From an uncultured Bacteroidota bacterium (GTDB lineage Bacteria; Bacteroidota; Bacteroidia; Chitinophagales; Chitinophagaceae): a stretch of DNA of 11,388 bases. The DNA is taken from positions 1 through 11,388 of the forward strand of contig CAJATB010000278.1 in assembly GCA_903944755.1 (NCBI GenBank), given 5' to 3'. Positions 1 through 7,415 of this stretch are shown here, piece after piece (the first letter of the stretch is position 1; the number at the start of each line of letters is the position of its first letter). The notes under the pieces were generated by a model, which made no database searches, was not told the DNA's origin, and saw nothing but the letters and a program-made list of their open reading frames with translations. Position numbers and translations under genes: made by a program.

Positions 1-57
1 GGGCTGTATTATTAAAAGCAAAACCAATAAATAAAAACGAGTAAATTTTTGTAACAT
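1..57 (-). CDS. N-terminus of a secreted or membrane protein (partial, runs off left edge)
   Basis: On the minus strand an ATG at 57-55 opens a frame that stays open to base 1, giving 19 residues: MLQKFTRFYLLVLLLIIQP. This has a short basic n-region (K4, R7) followed by a Leu/Ile-rich hydrophobic core, which is the pattern of a Sec signal peptide or a first membrane helix. The cleavage site and the mature protein lie outside the window, so the product cannot be named. An exact Bacteroidota-type promoter lies just upstream at 72-101, which supports this start. The gene is divergent from the large sensor gene at 522. The alternative is a chance open frame, but the combination of signal-like residues and promoter makes a real gene more likely. 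Confidence 0.6.
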   Translation of the reverse strand, partial: MLQKFTRFYLLVLLLIIQP

Positions 58-521
58 AATATAATAATAAACAAACTTAAAGTGGTTTGGTTGAACTCAA
101 AAAATATAATTGCAAATTAATGGTTATCAACGACTTGTGTAATATATTAAATTAAACAGTAATGTTGTTCAGCATTTGGGCAATTAACGTAAAATTATCA
201 ATAGCACAGTCGCTTAAAACAGTTCAAATAACAGGTTTAAGGCAATTGTTAATGCGATATTTTACCCCCTTTTTTGCTAAAATCATTGGTTTTACCCTTA
301 AATGTTCCATTTCCCGCATCAAATAAGGTCATAAGGGAACAAATTTGTATAGGTTCTTAACCTTGTTATAGACTTTTTTAATAGAAATTGTTAGTAGCCT
401 AATATGGCAGAAATACCTTGATTTTCACTTATCAAAAGAACGAAAAATTACATGAGGTAAAATCATATTAACATTTTTTATTCTTTGTTTTTATCGGTTA
501 ACTCGACAATCAAATACAATT
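58..521. other. Divergent intergenic region, 464 bases
   Basis: This AT-rich gap separates the left-edge minus-strand gene from the sensor operon. Apart from the promoter at 72-101, it holds two direct copies of TTTTACCC (260-267 and 290-297, exactly 30 bases apart), an inverted GGTAAAAT at 456-463, and the 9-mer TAAAATCAT at 278-286 and 458-466. It also contains an open frame of 54 codons at 162-326 on the plus strand, which I do not call as a gene. No exact TAnnTTTG element precedes the ATG at 522; the nearest is TA-TTC-TTTG at 479-487, one base too long. Its length suggests room for regulator binding or a long leader, but nothing here is decisive. Confidence 0.5.
72..101 (-). promoter_or_regulatory. 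Bacteroidota-type promoter for the left-edge gene
   Basis: Read on the minus strand, TTTG lies at 101-98 and TAAGTTTG at 79-72, with 18 bases between them. This fits the known Bacteroidota primary sigma consensus (a -33 TTTG and a -7 TAnnTTTG). The -7 element ends 14 bases before the ATG at 57, so the leader would be very short. It is the only exact TAnnTTTG with a well-spaced TTTG that I found in the intergenic regions. Confidence 0.5.
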
Positions 522-3500
522 ATGACACTAACACATTTCAAATCAATTAAACAAATTGCAGTATCCGTTTTTGTTTGGATAAGCCTAACCGTTTCTTTTT
601 CAGCTAAAGCGCAAAAAAGCTCCGATTTCATGTTCGACACGTACTTAATTAAGGACGGAATGGCTCAAAGTAGCCCTCTTTCAATTTATCAAGATAAAGT
701 TGGCTATTTATGGGTTGGAACACAGGCCGGGGTAGATCGTTTTGATGGATACAGCTTTAAGCAATATACCCATGACCTTAAAAATGAAGACACGCGTTCA
801 AGTGGCTGGGTATTAGGTATTACAGAGGACAATGAAGGGAATATTTGGACCGTAGACAATTATGGTCACTTCTCTTCCTTAAACAAGGCTACCGATAAGT
901 GGACCAATTATAAACTTCCAGTAAGAGATTCGATTTTTAAAGCAAATTCGAAACTACCCTTTTATTATGGGTCACCGATTAGTATAGTTGTTGATTCAAA
1001 AACAAAAAAAGTTTGGTTAGCTACCATTGCAACCGGACTTGTTTCTTATGATATGAACACAAAAAAGTTCGATCAATTTTTTGTGTTTCCAGCCCGCAAA
1101 AATGGGTATGAAGAAACTATTGCAAAAGTAAGTCCGTTCACAGAAGGTAAATTACTAGTTGCGACATCCATAGGAGTACAATATTTTGATACGAAGGAGC
1201 GTCGCTTTTCAAAAGTAATAAATGGAACCGATTCCATGTTTAATACGCAAGCAAATGATCTTAAAGTTATAGGGTCCACTTTATATGTAGCTACTAAATA
1301 TGGCGCTTACATTTATAATACAGTATCGAAAGCACTAAGGGTATTTAAAAACGAACAAGGAAATGCTAAAACAATTGCTTCTAATAATGTTAGCAGTATT
1401 CATTTTAACAAAAAAAATAATTATTTATGGTTAACGATTACGGGAGAGGGTATTGATATCATAAACCTTTCTAATAATCAAATAGTACATCTTAATAAAA
1501 CAAATGCTAAGGATAATGGAATTTCAGAATCTAACTATGCTGACATTCTAGAGGATAAGGATGAAAATATATGGATTGGCTCTGCAATTTCAGGACTTTT
1601 AAAATACGACCCAGGTAAAAAAATATTTGGCCTGATAAATAAAAATTTTCCAATTGATTTCAACTTAGGAATAGCTTCTACTTGGGGCATGATGGTTGAT
1701 AGCAAAGGAATAATTTGGTTAGGTGAATATGAATCAGCCGGGGGTGTTATGGAAGTAGATAGGGTTAATAAAACAAAGAAAAGGCATTTAAAAAATGCCA
1801 ACGGTACAACCTTAAGAAGTTGGAAATTAATAGAAGATTACAAGGGTAATATTTTTGCTTTTACAGGAGGTAGTGTAAATACCTTTACCGCTTATTTTAA
1901 ACAACACGATAAAGCGGAGTTTAAAAAATTGGGATTAATGAATGAATTATTAGAACTTTCCCCTGAGTCTGTTAATGGGGCAAGCTTTATCAATGGCAAT
2001 AAGGAATTGATTCTTACCGGCCCAAGACCAATTATACTTTCTGATTCAAATGGTAAGCTGGTTTTTGAATTTTATAATTTACCCAAAGCGTTAAGCGGTG
2101 GAATTGGAACAGTGCAGTATATCTCCTCATTTGAGCGCTATGTAATAAATGAAGAAGGCATTTATTTATGGAATGAAAAAACAGGCATCGTTAAGCCTCT
2201 AACTAAAAATATACAATTCAAACGAGGCAAGGATTTAATTTCTGGACCCACTTTAAAAGTAGTAGATGGTAAAATGGCATTTGTTGCTACGTACGGAAAT
2301 GGATTAATTAAAGTGGACCTTGAAAAGCAAACAAAAACCTTTTTAACATTAAAGGATGGCATACCCAATGTTTTCTTGTACGATATTTATGCTGGAAAAG
2401 ACAACACTTTATGGATTTCGTCCAACTATGGTTTGATTAGGTACAACCCTTATACCAATAAGTTCAGAAGCTTTGGGCCTGCAGAGGGAGTGCAAGATTA
2501 TGAATTTAACACGAACAGTTCTTTTCAAAAACCAGATGGTGAAATATTTTTTAATGGTGTTGCGGGATTAAATTTTTTCTATCCTGATGCAATCAAGGAA
2601 AATACGACTCCGCCTATTGTAATTATTCAAAAAATAACTACTAAGGATACTACATTATTTATTGAATCAACAAAAGCTAAAACAGCATTTGTGGTTGAAT
2701 ACAATAATAATAATTTAGCATTTGATTTTGTGGCTTTTAATTTTAGAGATGCAGCTAAAAATAAATATGCCTATAAAATGGAAGGCTATGACGATGATTG
2801 GATTTATGCGGGCACGCGTCGTTTTGCTTCTTATACAAATTTACGAGAAGGGACCTACACTTTCAAAGTAAAGGCAGCAAATAGCGATGGCGTTTGGAAT
2901 GAAGAAGGTGCAAGTATGGTGATTAAAATATTACCTCCTATTTGGAGAACTTGGTGGGCTTACCTTTTATATGCAATTGTAATTGGTGGCTTTGCGTATG
3001 CTTTCACAAAATTCAGAGAAAGAAAACAACTGAAAAAATTAGAAGATGAGCGAAAAAATGGAGAACTAGCAGAAGCAAAAGCGTTACAAGATAAATTATT
3101 GCCAAAAGTGTTGCCTGATTTACCTGAGCTAGATATTGCCACTTATTTAAGAACCTCAACAGAGGTTGGCGGCGATTACTACGATTTTTTCCTTCAAGAA
3201 GATGGTTCTTTATATGCTGTATGTGGTGACGCAACAGGCCATGGTATGCCTTCTGGAATGTTAGTATCCATTACAAAGGCTGGAATTATTGGGTTGCCAA
3301 AGTTGGAGCCAAACGAAATGTTAAGTGCCCTAAACCGAGTGGTAAAAAAAGTTGACTTGGGTATTTTACGTATGAGCTTGAACATTGCTTACATTAATGG
3401 CAGTGAACTTACTTTAAGTTCTGCGGGCATGCCCCCTTATTTTATTTATAGAGCGGCATCAGGTGATACGGAAGAAATTATGATTGCTGGTATCCCTTTA

Positions 3501-3767
3501 GGAAGTTTTAATAATGCAAATTATGATCAAGTTAAAACCAGCTTTAAGAAAGGTGATATTTTAGTTATTATATCAGATGGCTTACCAGAAGCGCCTAATG
3601 CAACAGGGGACTTGTTCGATTATCCGAAAGTACAAAGTATCATAAATAATAATAGCACACTTTCTGCGCAGGAAATGATTGCACGCTTAATGAAAGAGGC
3701 AGATGCATGGTTAGCTGGACAGCATAACCCTGATGATATTACTTTAGTAGTTATAAAACATAAATAA
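522..3767 (+). CDS. Periplasmic beta-propeller sensor fused to SpoIIE-type PP2C phosphatase
   Basis: This 1081-residue protein is a one-piece transmembrane sensor with phosphatase output. Residues 1-30 form a signal peptide with an AKA|Q cleavage site. Residues about 45-700 hold repeated two-component-regulator-propeller blades, with cores such as YLWVGTQAGVDRFD, IWIGSAISGLLKYD and LWISSNYGLIRYN, probably two seven-bladed propellers. A Y_Y_Y domain follows at about 735-804 (YKMEGYDDDW). One membrane helix spans 810-829, then a charged helical linker at about 830-880 contains the ALQDKLLP motif usual before SpoIIE domains. The PP2C/SpoIIE domain fills 880-1081, and its metal-binding acidic residues are all present: D885 in GGDYYD, D903 in GDATGHG, D1019 in SDGLPEA and the DD at 1071-1072 in NPDDITL. 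The front half matches hybrid two-component sensors of Bacteroidota, but the histidine kinase is replaced by a phosphatase. The likely substrate is the phosphorylated STAS protein encoded two genes downstream. The ligand is unknown; carbohydrate is common for such propellers. The gene is first in the operon. Confidence 0.93.
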   Translation: MTLTHFKSIKQIAVSVFVWISLTVSFSAKAQKSSDFMFDTYLIKDGMAQSSPLSIYQDKVGYLWVGTQAGVDRFDGYSFKQYTHDLKNEDTRSSGWVLGITEDNEGNIWTVDNYGHFSSLNKATDKWTNYKLPVRDSIFKANSKLPFYYGSPISIVVDSKTKKVWLATIATGLVSYDMNTKKFDQFFVFPARKNGYEETIAKVSPFTEGKLLVATSIGVQYFDTKERRFSKVINGTDSMFNTQANDLKVIGSTLYVATKYGAYIYNTVSKALRVFKNEQGNAKTIASNNVSSIHFNKKNNYLWLTITGEGIDIINLSNNQIVHLNKTNAKDNGISESNYADILEDKDENIWIGSAISGLLKYDPGKKIFGLINKNFPIDFNLGIASTWGMMVDSKGIIWLGEYESAGGVMEVDRVNKTKKRHLKNANGTTLRSWKLIEDYKGNIFAFTGGSVNTFTAYFKQHDKAEFKKLGLMNELLELSPESVNGASFINGNKELILTGPRPIILSDSNGKLVFEFYNLPKALSGGIGTVQYISSFERYVINEEGIYLWNEKTGIVKPLTKNIQFKRGKDLISGPTLKVVDGKMAFVATYGNGLIKVDLEKQTKTFLTLKDGIPNVFLYDIYAGKDNTLWISSNYGLIRYNPYTNKFRSFGPAEGVQDYEFNTNSSFQKPDGEIFFNGVAGLNFFYPDAIKENTTPPIVIIQKITTKDTTLFIESTKAKTAFVVEYNNNNLAFDFVAFNFRDAAKNKYAYKMEGYDDDWIYAGTRRFASYTNLREGTYTFKVKAANSDGVWNEEGASMVIKILPPIWRTWWAYLLYAIVIGGFAYAFTKFRERKQLKKLEDERKNGELAEAKALQDKLLPKVLPDLPELDIATYLRTSTEVGGDYYDFFLQEDGSLYAVCGDATGHGMPSGMLVSITKAGIIGLPKLEPNEMLSALNRVVKKVDLGILRMSLNIAYINGSELTLSSAGMPPYFIYRAASGDTEEIMIAGIPLGSFNNANYDQVKTSFKKGDILVIISDGLPEAPNATGDLFDYPKVQSIINNNSTLSAQEMIARLMKEADAWLAGQHNPDDITLVVIKHK

Positions 3768-3786
3768 AAAATCATAAATCAACAAA

Positions 3787-4200
3787 ATGAAAAAACCAAC
3801 AGTTGAACTCAAGTTGCCAATCATTCCAAACATGGAATTAATTGCGACACAAACAGCTGAAGTGATTGCAAGACATATGAACCTTACCGAGGATCAATCA
3901 GGTGAAATAAGTATGGCACTCATAGAAGCTTGTATTAATGCATTTGAACATTCAAAAGCGGAAAACAACGTTTACATCCATTTTTTAATTGAAGAAAATT
4001 CTTTAGTTATTAAAGTTATCGACCAAGGTATAGGTTTTGATAAAACGAAGGTGGAGATACCAAAAATTGAAAATAAAATTGGACACGACGAACGCAAGCG
4101 TGGCTGGGGTTTACAGCTTATTCAAGAATTAATGGATTCAGTTGAATTTGAATCTAATAACGAAGGAACGACTGTGACAATGAAAAAAAATATTAAATAA
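3787..4200 (+). CDS. RsbW/SpoIIAB-like serine kinase (HATPase_c, anti-sigma-factor type)
   Basis: This is a 137-residue cytosolic GHKL ATPase-fold protein, the usual size of a stand-alone RsbW-type kinase. The N-box is seen as E47-A-C-I-N51-A-F-E-H55, the G1 box as D79-Q-G-I-G-F, and the G2 box as R105-G-W-G-L. There is no dimerisation and phosphoacceptor domain, so it is not a histidine kinase. In known partner-switching systems such proteins phosphorylate a conserved Ser or Thr of a STAS partner and also bind a sigma factor or another target. The gene starts 19 bases after the phosphatase gene and ends 19 bases before the STAS gene, so kinase, substrate and phosphatase are encoded together. 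No sigma factor is encoded nearby, so calling it an anti-sigma factor would go beyond the evidence. Confidence 0.9.
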   Translation: MKKPTVELKLPIIPNMELIATQTAEVIARHMNLTEDQSGEISMALIEACINAFEHSKAENNVYIHFLIEENSLVIKVIDQGIGFDKTKVEIPKIENKIGHDERKRGWGLQLIQELMDSVEFESNNEGTTVTMKKNIK

Positions 4201-4219
4201 ATTTTAAATAGACAATATA

Positions 4220-4561
4220 ATGAGCGATTTTATTACAAGCGTAAAAGAAATGAATGGTATTATTTTAATCGAAACCAATGGTTATTTGAATAATGTTGGG
4301 GGCGAGGAAATATCTGCAATTTGTTACGAAAAAATGGGATTAGGTCAGACTAAGTTTTTAATTAATATGGCTGGGACCAAAATAGTTAACAGTATTGGCG
4401 TTTCAATTTTAATTGAGATAATTGAAAAATTACAAGAAGTGAATGGCAAAATTGGTTATTATAATTTAGCGCCAATCGTTTCTAAAACATTTAATATAAT
4501 GGGTTTGACAAAATATTCAACTGTTTTTGAAACAGAAGAATTGGCGGTTAATGAATTATAA
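4220..4561 (+). CDS. STAS-domain protein (RsbV/SpoIIAA-like anti-anti-sigma factor)
   Basis: This is a 113-residue single STAS domain. The pattern is typical: strands at about 13-19 (GIILIET) and 45-50 (KFLINM), then the phosphorylation loop and helix at 53-70 (TKIVNSIGVSILIEIIEK). The loop reads N57-S58-I59-G60 where SpoIIAA and RsbV have D-S-S/T-G. The phosphoacceptor serine is therefore kept, while the preceding Asp is Asn and the next residue is Ile. In known systems the kinase phosphorylates this serine, and a PP2C removes the phosphate and frees the STAS protein to bind its partner. The stop codon overlaps the ATG of the cyclase gene by one base (TAATG at 4559-4563), suggesting translational coupling. 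Which protein the free form binds is unknown; the cyclase is the obvious candidate. Confidence 0.9.
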   Translation: MSDFITSVKEMNGIILIETNGYLNNVGGEEISAICYEKMGLGQTKFLINMAGTKIVNSIGVSILIEIIEKLQEVNGKIGYYNLAPIVSKTFNIMGLTKYSTVFETEELAVNEL

Positions 4562-6672
4562 TGCCAAGCACCTTTAACATAAATGAGCTTCAATTAAAGT
4601 ATCTTGAATTAGAGACGCTATTGGATATTACAAACGAATTAAACTCGTTTGATCAAATATCCGTGTTGCTTCAGGAAATACTTATCAAATCCTGTGGTGT
4701 ATTAAATGCATCCTCGGGATTGATTTTAATTGAAGATAATAATTCGGATGTTTTAGCGATTGGTGCCGATTTTAATTTGGATACTTCGGTTTTGAAAGGA
4801 CTCATTTTTAATAAGAAAAAGGGGTTTATCAGCGAAATTCATGAAAACAGAAAAGCCATCAATATTAATATTGTTGATGATTTGTTTTTATCTAAAACTG
4901 AATGCAGTTTTGGTTTAATAGCGCCCCTTTTAGATAAGAAGAACCTGGTTGGTGTGATTGTTTTGTTTGATAAAGAATCAAGACAAGGTATTTCTTCCTT
5001 TCAAGAATCGGATGGTAATATGCTTTCAGCCATTGCTTCACAGGCGAGCGTAGCGTATAATAATATTAAATTGATTGAGAGTATCAAGGAGGCTAAAACC
5101 TTTAATGATAATGTCATGCAGTCTATTGTTACGGGCGTTTTCACTACTAATTTAATGGGAGAAATAAATCATATTAATAGGGCGGCAGCTAATATTATTA
5201 ATTTGGATAGGGAGCATGTGTTGGGCAATCACTATGAATACGTATTTGAGTCTAATGAACTGCTGAACCAACTTATAACGAAGTGTGAATTTGAATCTAA
5301 AACACTTTCTGAGACACAAATATTATTAGAATGTAACGGGAAATCGACAACAGTTAATATTTCTGTGTCCCCTTTATTGAATGATGCAAATGAACCAATA
5401 GGGTCGGTGGTAGCGATGGAGGATTTATCCAATTTGGATAAATTAAAATCGACCTTCAAAAAGTACGTTTCTAAACAAATCGTGGATCAGTTATTAGAAA
5501 ATGAAGAATTATTAAATTTAGGTGGACAGGAACAAGAAGCCACTATTTTGTTTTCTGATATACGAGGGTTTACTTCTATGTCTGAAACCATGGCACCGAA
5601 TGAAGTAGTTGAAACCTTGAATGAATATTTCAATTTAATGATTGAAATAATTTTTAAATACAATGGTACGCTCGATAAAATTATTGGAGACGCTTTGATG
5701 GTTATTTTTGGCGCACCTATTGCACACCAATCCGATACCGAAAATGCAGTGAAGACAGCTATTGAAATGCAGGAAAAACTAATAGAGTTTAATCAAAATA
5801 GGATTATCAACCTGAAGCAACCTATCAAAATTGGTATTGGTATTAATAGGGGAAAGGTGATTAGTGGAAATATTGGTTCAAAGCAACAAATGAACTACAC
5901 GGTAATTGGCGATTCAGTTAACCTTGCGTCTCGATTGTGTTCAGTTGCTGCCTCAGATGAAATCATTGTTTCAGAAACAGTTTGGAAACACGTTAAAGAT
6001 TTAAAAATCTTCAAAGCAAAAAAATTAAAGCCAGTAAAGGTAAAAGGGAAGGTTAAGCCAATCGAGATAAAGGAAATTTTATACAATAGGCCCGATTTCC
6101 ACTATGAGTATGCCTATAATAAAATTGAAGCTTACCTTATTGCGAACCTGCCTTCACAGTATACTTACCATACCATTGATCATATTAGAGACGTGGTCGA
6201 ACAAGCCGAAAGAATCGCAAAAAAAGAAAAAATTGAAAAGTCGGTTATTGATGATATTAAACTAGCGGCATGGTTACATGATGTTGGTTATATATGGGAG
6301 CCATTAAGACATGAGGCAAGAGGTGCAGAATATGCCACTTCTATTTTAACCGAAATGAAATTCCCTAAATCAAAAATTAACTTAATTACAGGAATGATCA
6401 TGGCTACAAAAATTCCTCAATCCCCTAAAAATATTTACGAAGAAATTATTTGTGATGCTGATTTAGATTATTTAGGAAGAGAAGATTATATGGTTAACAG
6501 CAATGGCTTACTTCAGGAAATAGAATTAACAAAAAAAATAAATAAAAAAGATTGGACCAAAATCCAAGTTTCTTTTTTAAATCAACATGCTTATTTTACT
6601 AAATCATCACAAAAACTAAGAAGCCCCAAAAAGGCAATTATATTGAAACATTTATTAGAAACAACAAAATAA
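4561..6672 (+). CDS. GAF-PAS-class III adenylyl cyclase with C-terminal HD phosphohydrolase domain
   Basis: This 703-residue protein has no signal peptide or membrane helix, so it should be cytosolic. The domains in order are GAF at about 15-170, PAS at about 181-297, a linker, class III nucleotide cyclase at about 322-505, and an HD domain at about 530-690. The cyclase residues look complete: metal ligands D333 (FSDIRGFT) and D377 (IIGDALM), substrate-selecting K373 and T447 (NYTVIGD), and transition-state residues N454 and R458 (VNLASR). The Lys/Thr pair points to ATP rather than GTP, so the product should be cAMP. The HD domain keeps H537 and H541 (YHTIDH), H573-D574 (WLHDVG), H584 and the D632-A-D634 motif, consistent with a metal-dependent phosphohydrolase whose substrate is unknown. 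The start is fixed by the one-base overlap with the STAS gene. GAF and PAS could bind small ligands or the STAS partner. Activity and specificity are inferred from motifs only. Confidence 0.9.
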   Translation: MPSTFNINELQLKYLELETLLDITNELNSFDQISVLLQEILIKSCGVLNASSGLILIEDNNSDVLAIGADFNLDTSVLKGLIFNKKKGFISEIHENRKAININIVDDLFLSKTECSFGLIAPLLDKKNLVGVIVLFDKESRQGISSFQESDGNMLSAIASQASVAYNNIKLIESIKEAKTFNDNVMQSIVTGVFTTNLMGEINHINRAAANIINLDREHVLGNHYEYVFESNELLNQLITKCEFESKTLSETQILLECNGKSTTVNISVSPLLNDANEPIGSVVAMEDLSNLDKLKSTFKKYVSKQIVDQLLENEELLNLGGQEQEATILFSDIRGFTSMSETMAPNEVVETLNEYFNLMIEIIFKYNGTLDKIIGDALMVIFGAPIAHQSDTENAVKTAIEMQEKLIEFNQNRIINLKQPIKIGIGINRGKVISGNIGSKQQMNYTVIGDSVNLASRLCSVAASDEIIVSETVWKHVKDLKIFKAKKLKPVKVKGKVKPIEIKEILYNRPDFHYEYAYNKIEAYLIANLPSQYTYHTIDHIRDVVEQAERIAKKEKIEKSVIDDIKLAAWLHDVGYIWEPLRHEARGAEYATSILTEMKFPKSKINLITGMIMATKIPQSPKNIYEEIICDADLDYLGREDYMVNSNGLLQEIELTKKINKKDWTKIQVSFLNQHAYFTKSSQKLRSPKKAIILKHLLETTK

Positions 6673-6679
6673 AATTATT

Positions 6680-7348
6680 ATGGCAACAGTAGGACACAGC
6701 GCAAATAAGAACCATTTTCAGTTAGACCGTATCTCCTTTTTTACAGATGGCGTTTTTGCTATCGCAATTACCTTATTGGTTATTGAATTTAAAGTTCCTG
6801 TTATTGAGCATCCGACCGATCATTTATTATGGGATGCATTAAAAGAGATGGCCTGGAAATTACTAGGATTTGTATTAAGTTTTTGTATTGTCGGCTATTA
6901 TTGGTCAGTACACCACAGAATTTTTGGATATGTAGAAAAATATACGGCTAGGTTAATTTGGCACAATTTGCTTTTTTTATTCTCAGTTGTTTTATTGCCA
7001 TTTACTTCTGGATTATTAGGGGAATATGCTTCTGACAGCCATCTTTTAATTCCCTATGGCGTATATGTACTGAATATTTGTTTAGTGGCGTTAATGAATG
7101 CTATATTATGGTTTTATGTAAGTGACCCTAAAAATGACCTCCTAACTCATAAAATTTCAAAAGAAAGAATCATGTTGGGTTTCTATTTTACATTAGTAGT
7201 TCCAATTTTATTTATCCTTTCTTTTTTTGTTACTACTAAACAGCCCACAATTGGTAGGTTAATCCCTCTAATAATACCGGTTATTTTAAAATATGGCCTA
7301 AACGGACTTAGTGCTAGAGCCCTTCAAAATGAAATGCCACACAATTAA
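6680..7348 (+). CDS. TMEM175/DUF1211-family potassium channel
   Basis: This is a 222-residue integral membrane protein, the normal length for single-repeat bacterial TMEM175 proteins. The family signature is in the first helix: R17-I-S-F-F-T-D23-G-V-F-A-I-A-I-T-L-L. Six helices can be placed at about 20-38, 60-78, 95-113, 122-147, 165-185 and 190-206, with the typical W-x-x-HH after helix 2 (WSVHHR, 75-80). Characterised bacterial members are tetrameric potassium-selective leak channels gated by hydrophobic residues in helix 1. The ATG lies seven bases after the cyclase stop, so the gene is almost certainly in the same transcript, which is an unusual partner for a signalling cassette. No cyclic-nucleotide-binding domain is present, so any control by cAMP would be indirect. 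Confidence 0.88.
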   Translation: MATVGHSANKNHFQLDRISFFTDGVFAIAITLLVIEFKVPVIEHPTDHLLWDALKEMAWKLLGFVLSFCIVGYYWSVHHRIFGYVEKYTARLIWHNLLFLFSVVLLPFTSGLLGEYASDSHLLIPYGVYVLNICLVALMNAILWFYVSDPKNDLLTHKISKERIMLGFYFTLVVPILFILSFFVTTKQPTIGRLIPLIIPVILKYGLNGLSARALQNEMPHN

Positions 7349-7385
7349 ATTAGGCAGTCAAAAATCATAATAAATGTATGCTCAT

Positions 7386-7413
7386 TAAACTATACTATTT
7401 TAGGTATAGTTTA
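7386..7413. terminator. AT-rich hairpin between convergent genes, likely bidirectional terminator
   Basis: TAAACTATAC at 7386-7395 pairs perfectly with GTATAGTTTA at 7404-7413, a 10-bp stem around an eight-base loop. It sits 37 bases after the stop of the plus-strand channel gene and two bases after the stop of the minus-strand lipoprotein gene, where both transcripts should end. The stem has few G-C pairs and no long U-tract on either side, so termination may be partial. Confidence 0.55.
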
Positions 7414-7415
7414 TC

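Noticed and set aside
479..487. Possible -7 promoter element TA-TTC-TTTG before the sensor gene
   Set aside because: It has three bases instead of two between TA and TTTG, and no suitably placed upstream TTTG; it is not strong enough to call.
3013..3234. Minus-strand open frame opposite the linker and PP2C region of the sensor
   Set aside because: The plus-strand frame has complete PP2C motifs here, and the minus frame has no start context or homology.
3787..4200. Histidine kinase fragment
   Set aside because: The ATPase boxes are of the short RsbW type, the length is that of a complete stand-alone kinase, and the STAS gene follows directly; nothing suggests a truncated histidine kinase.
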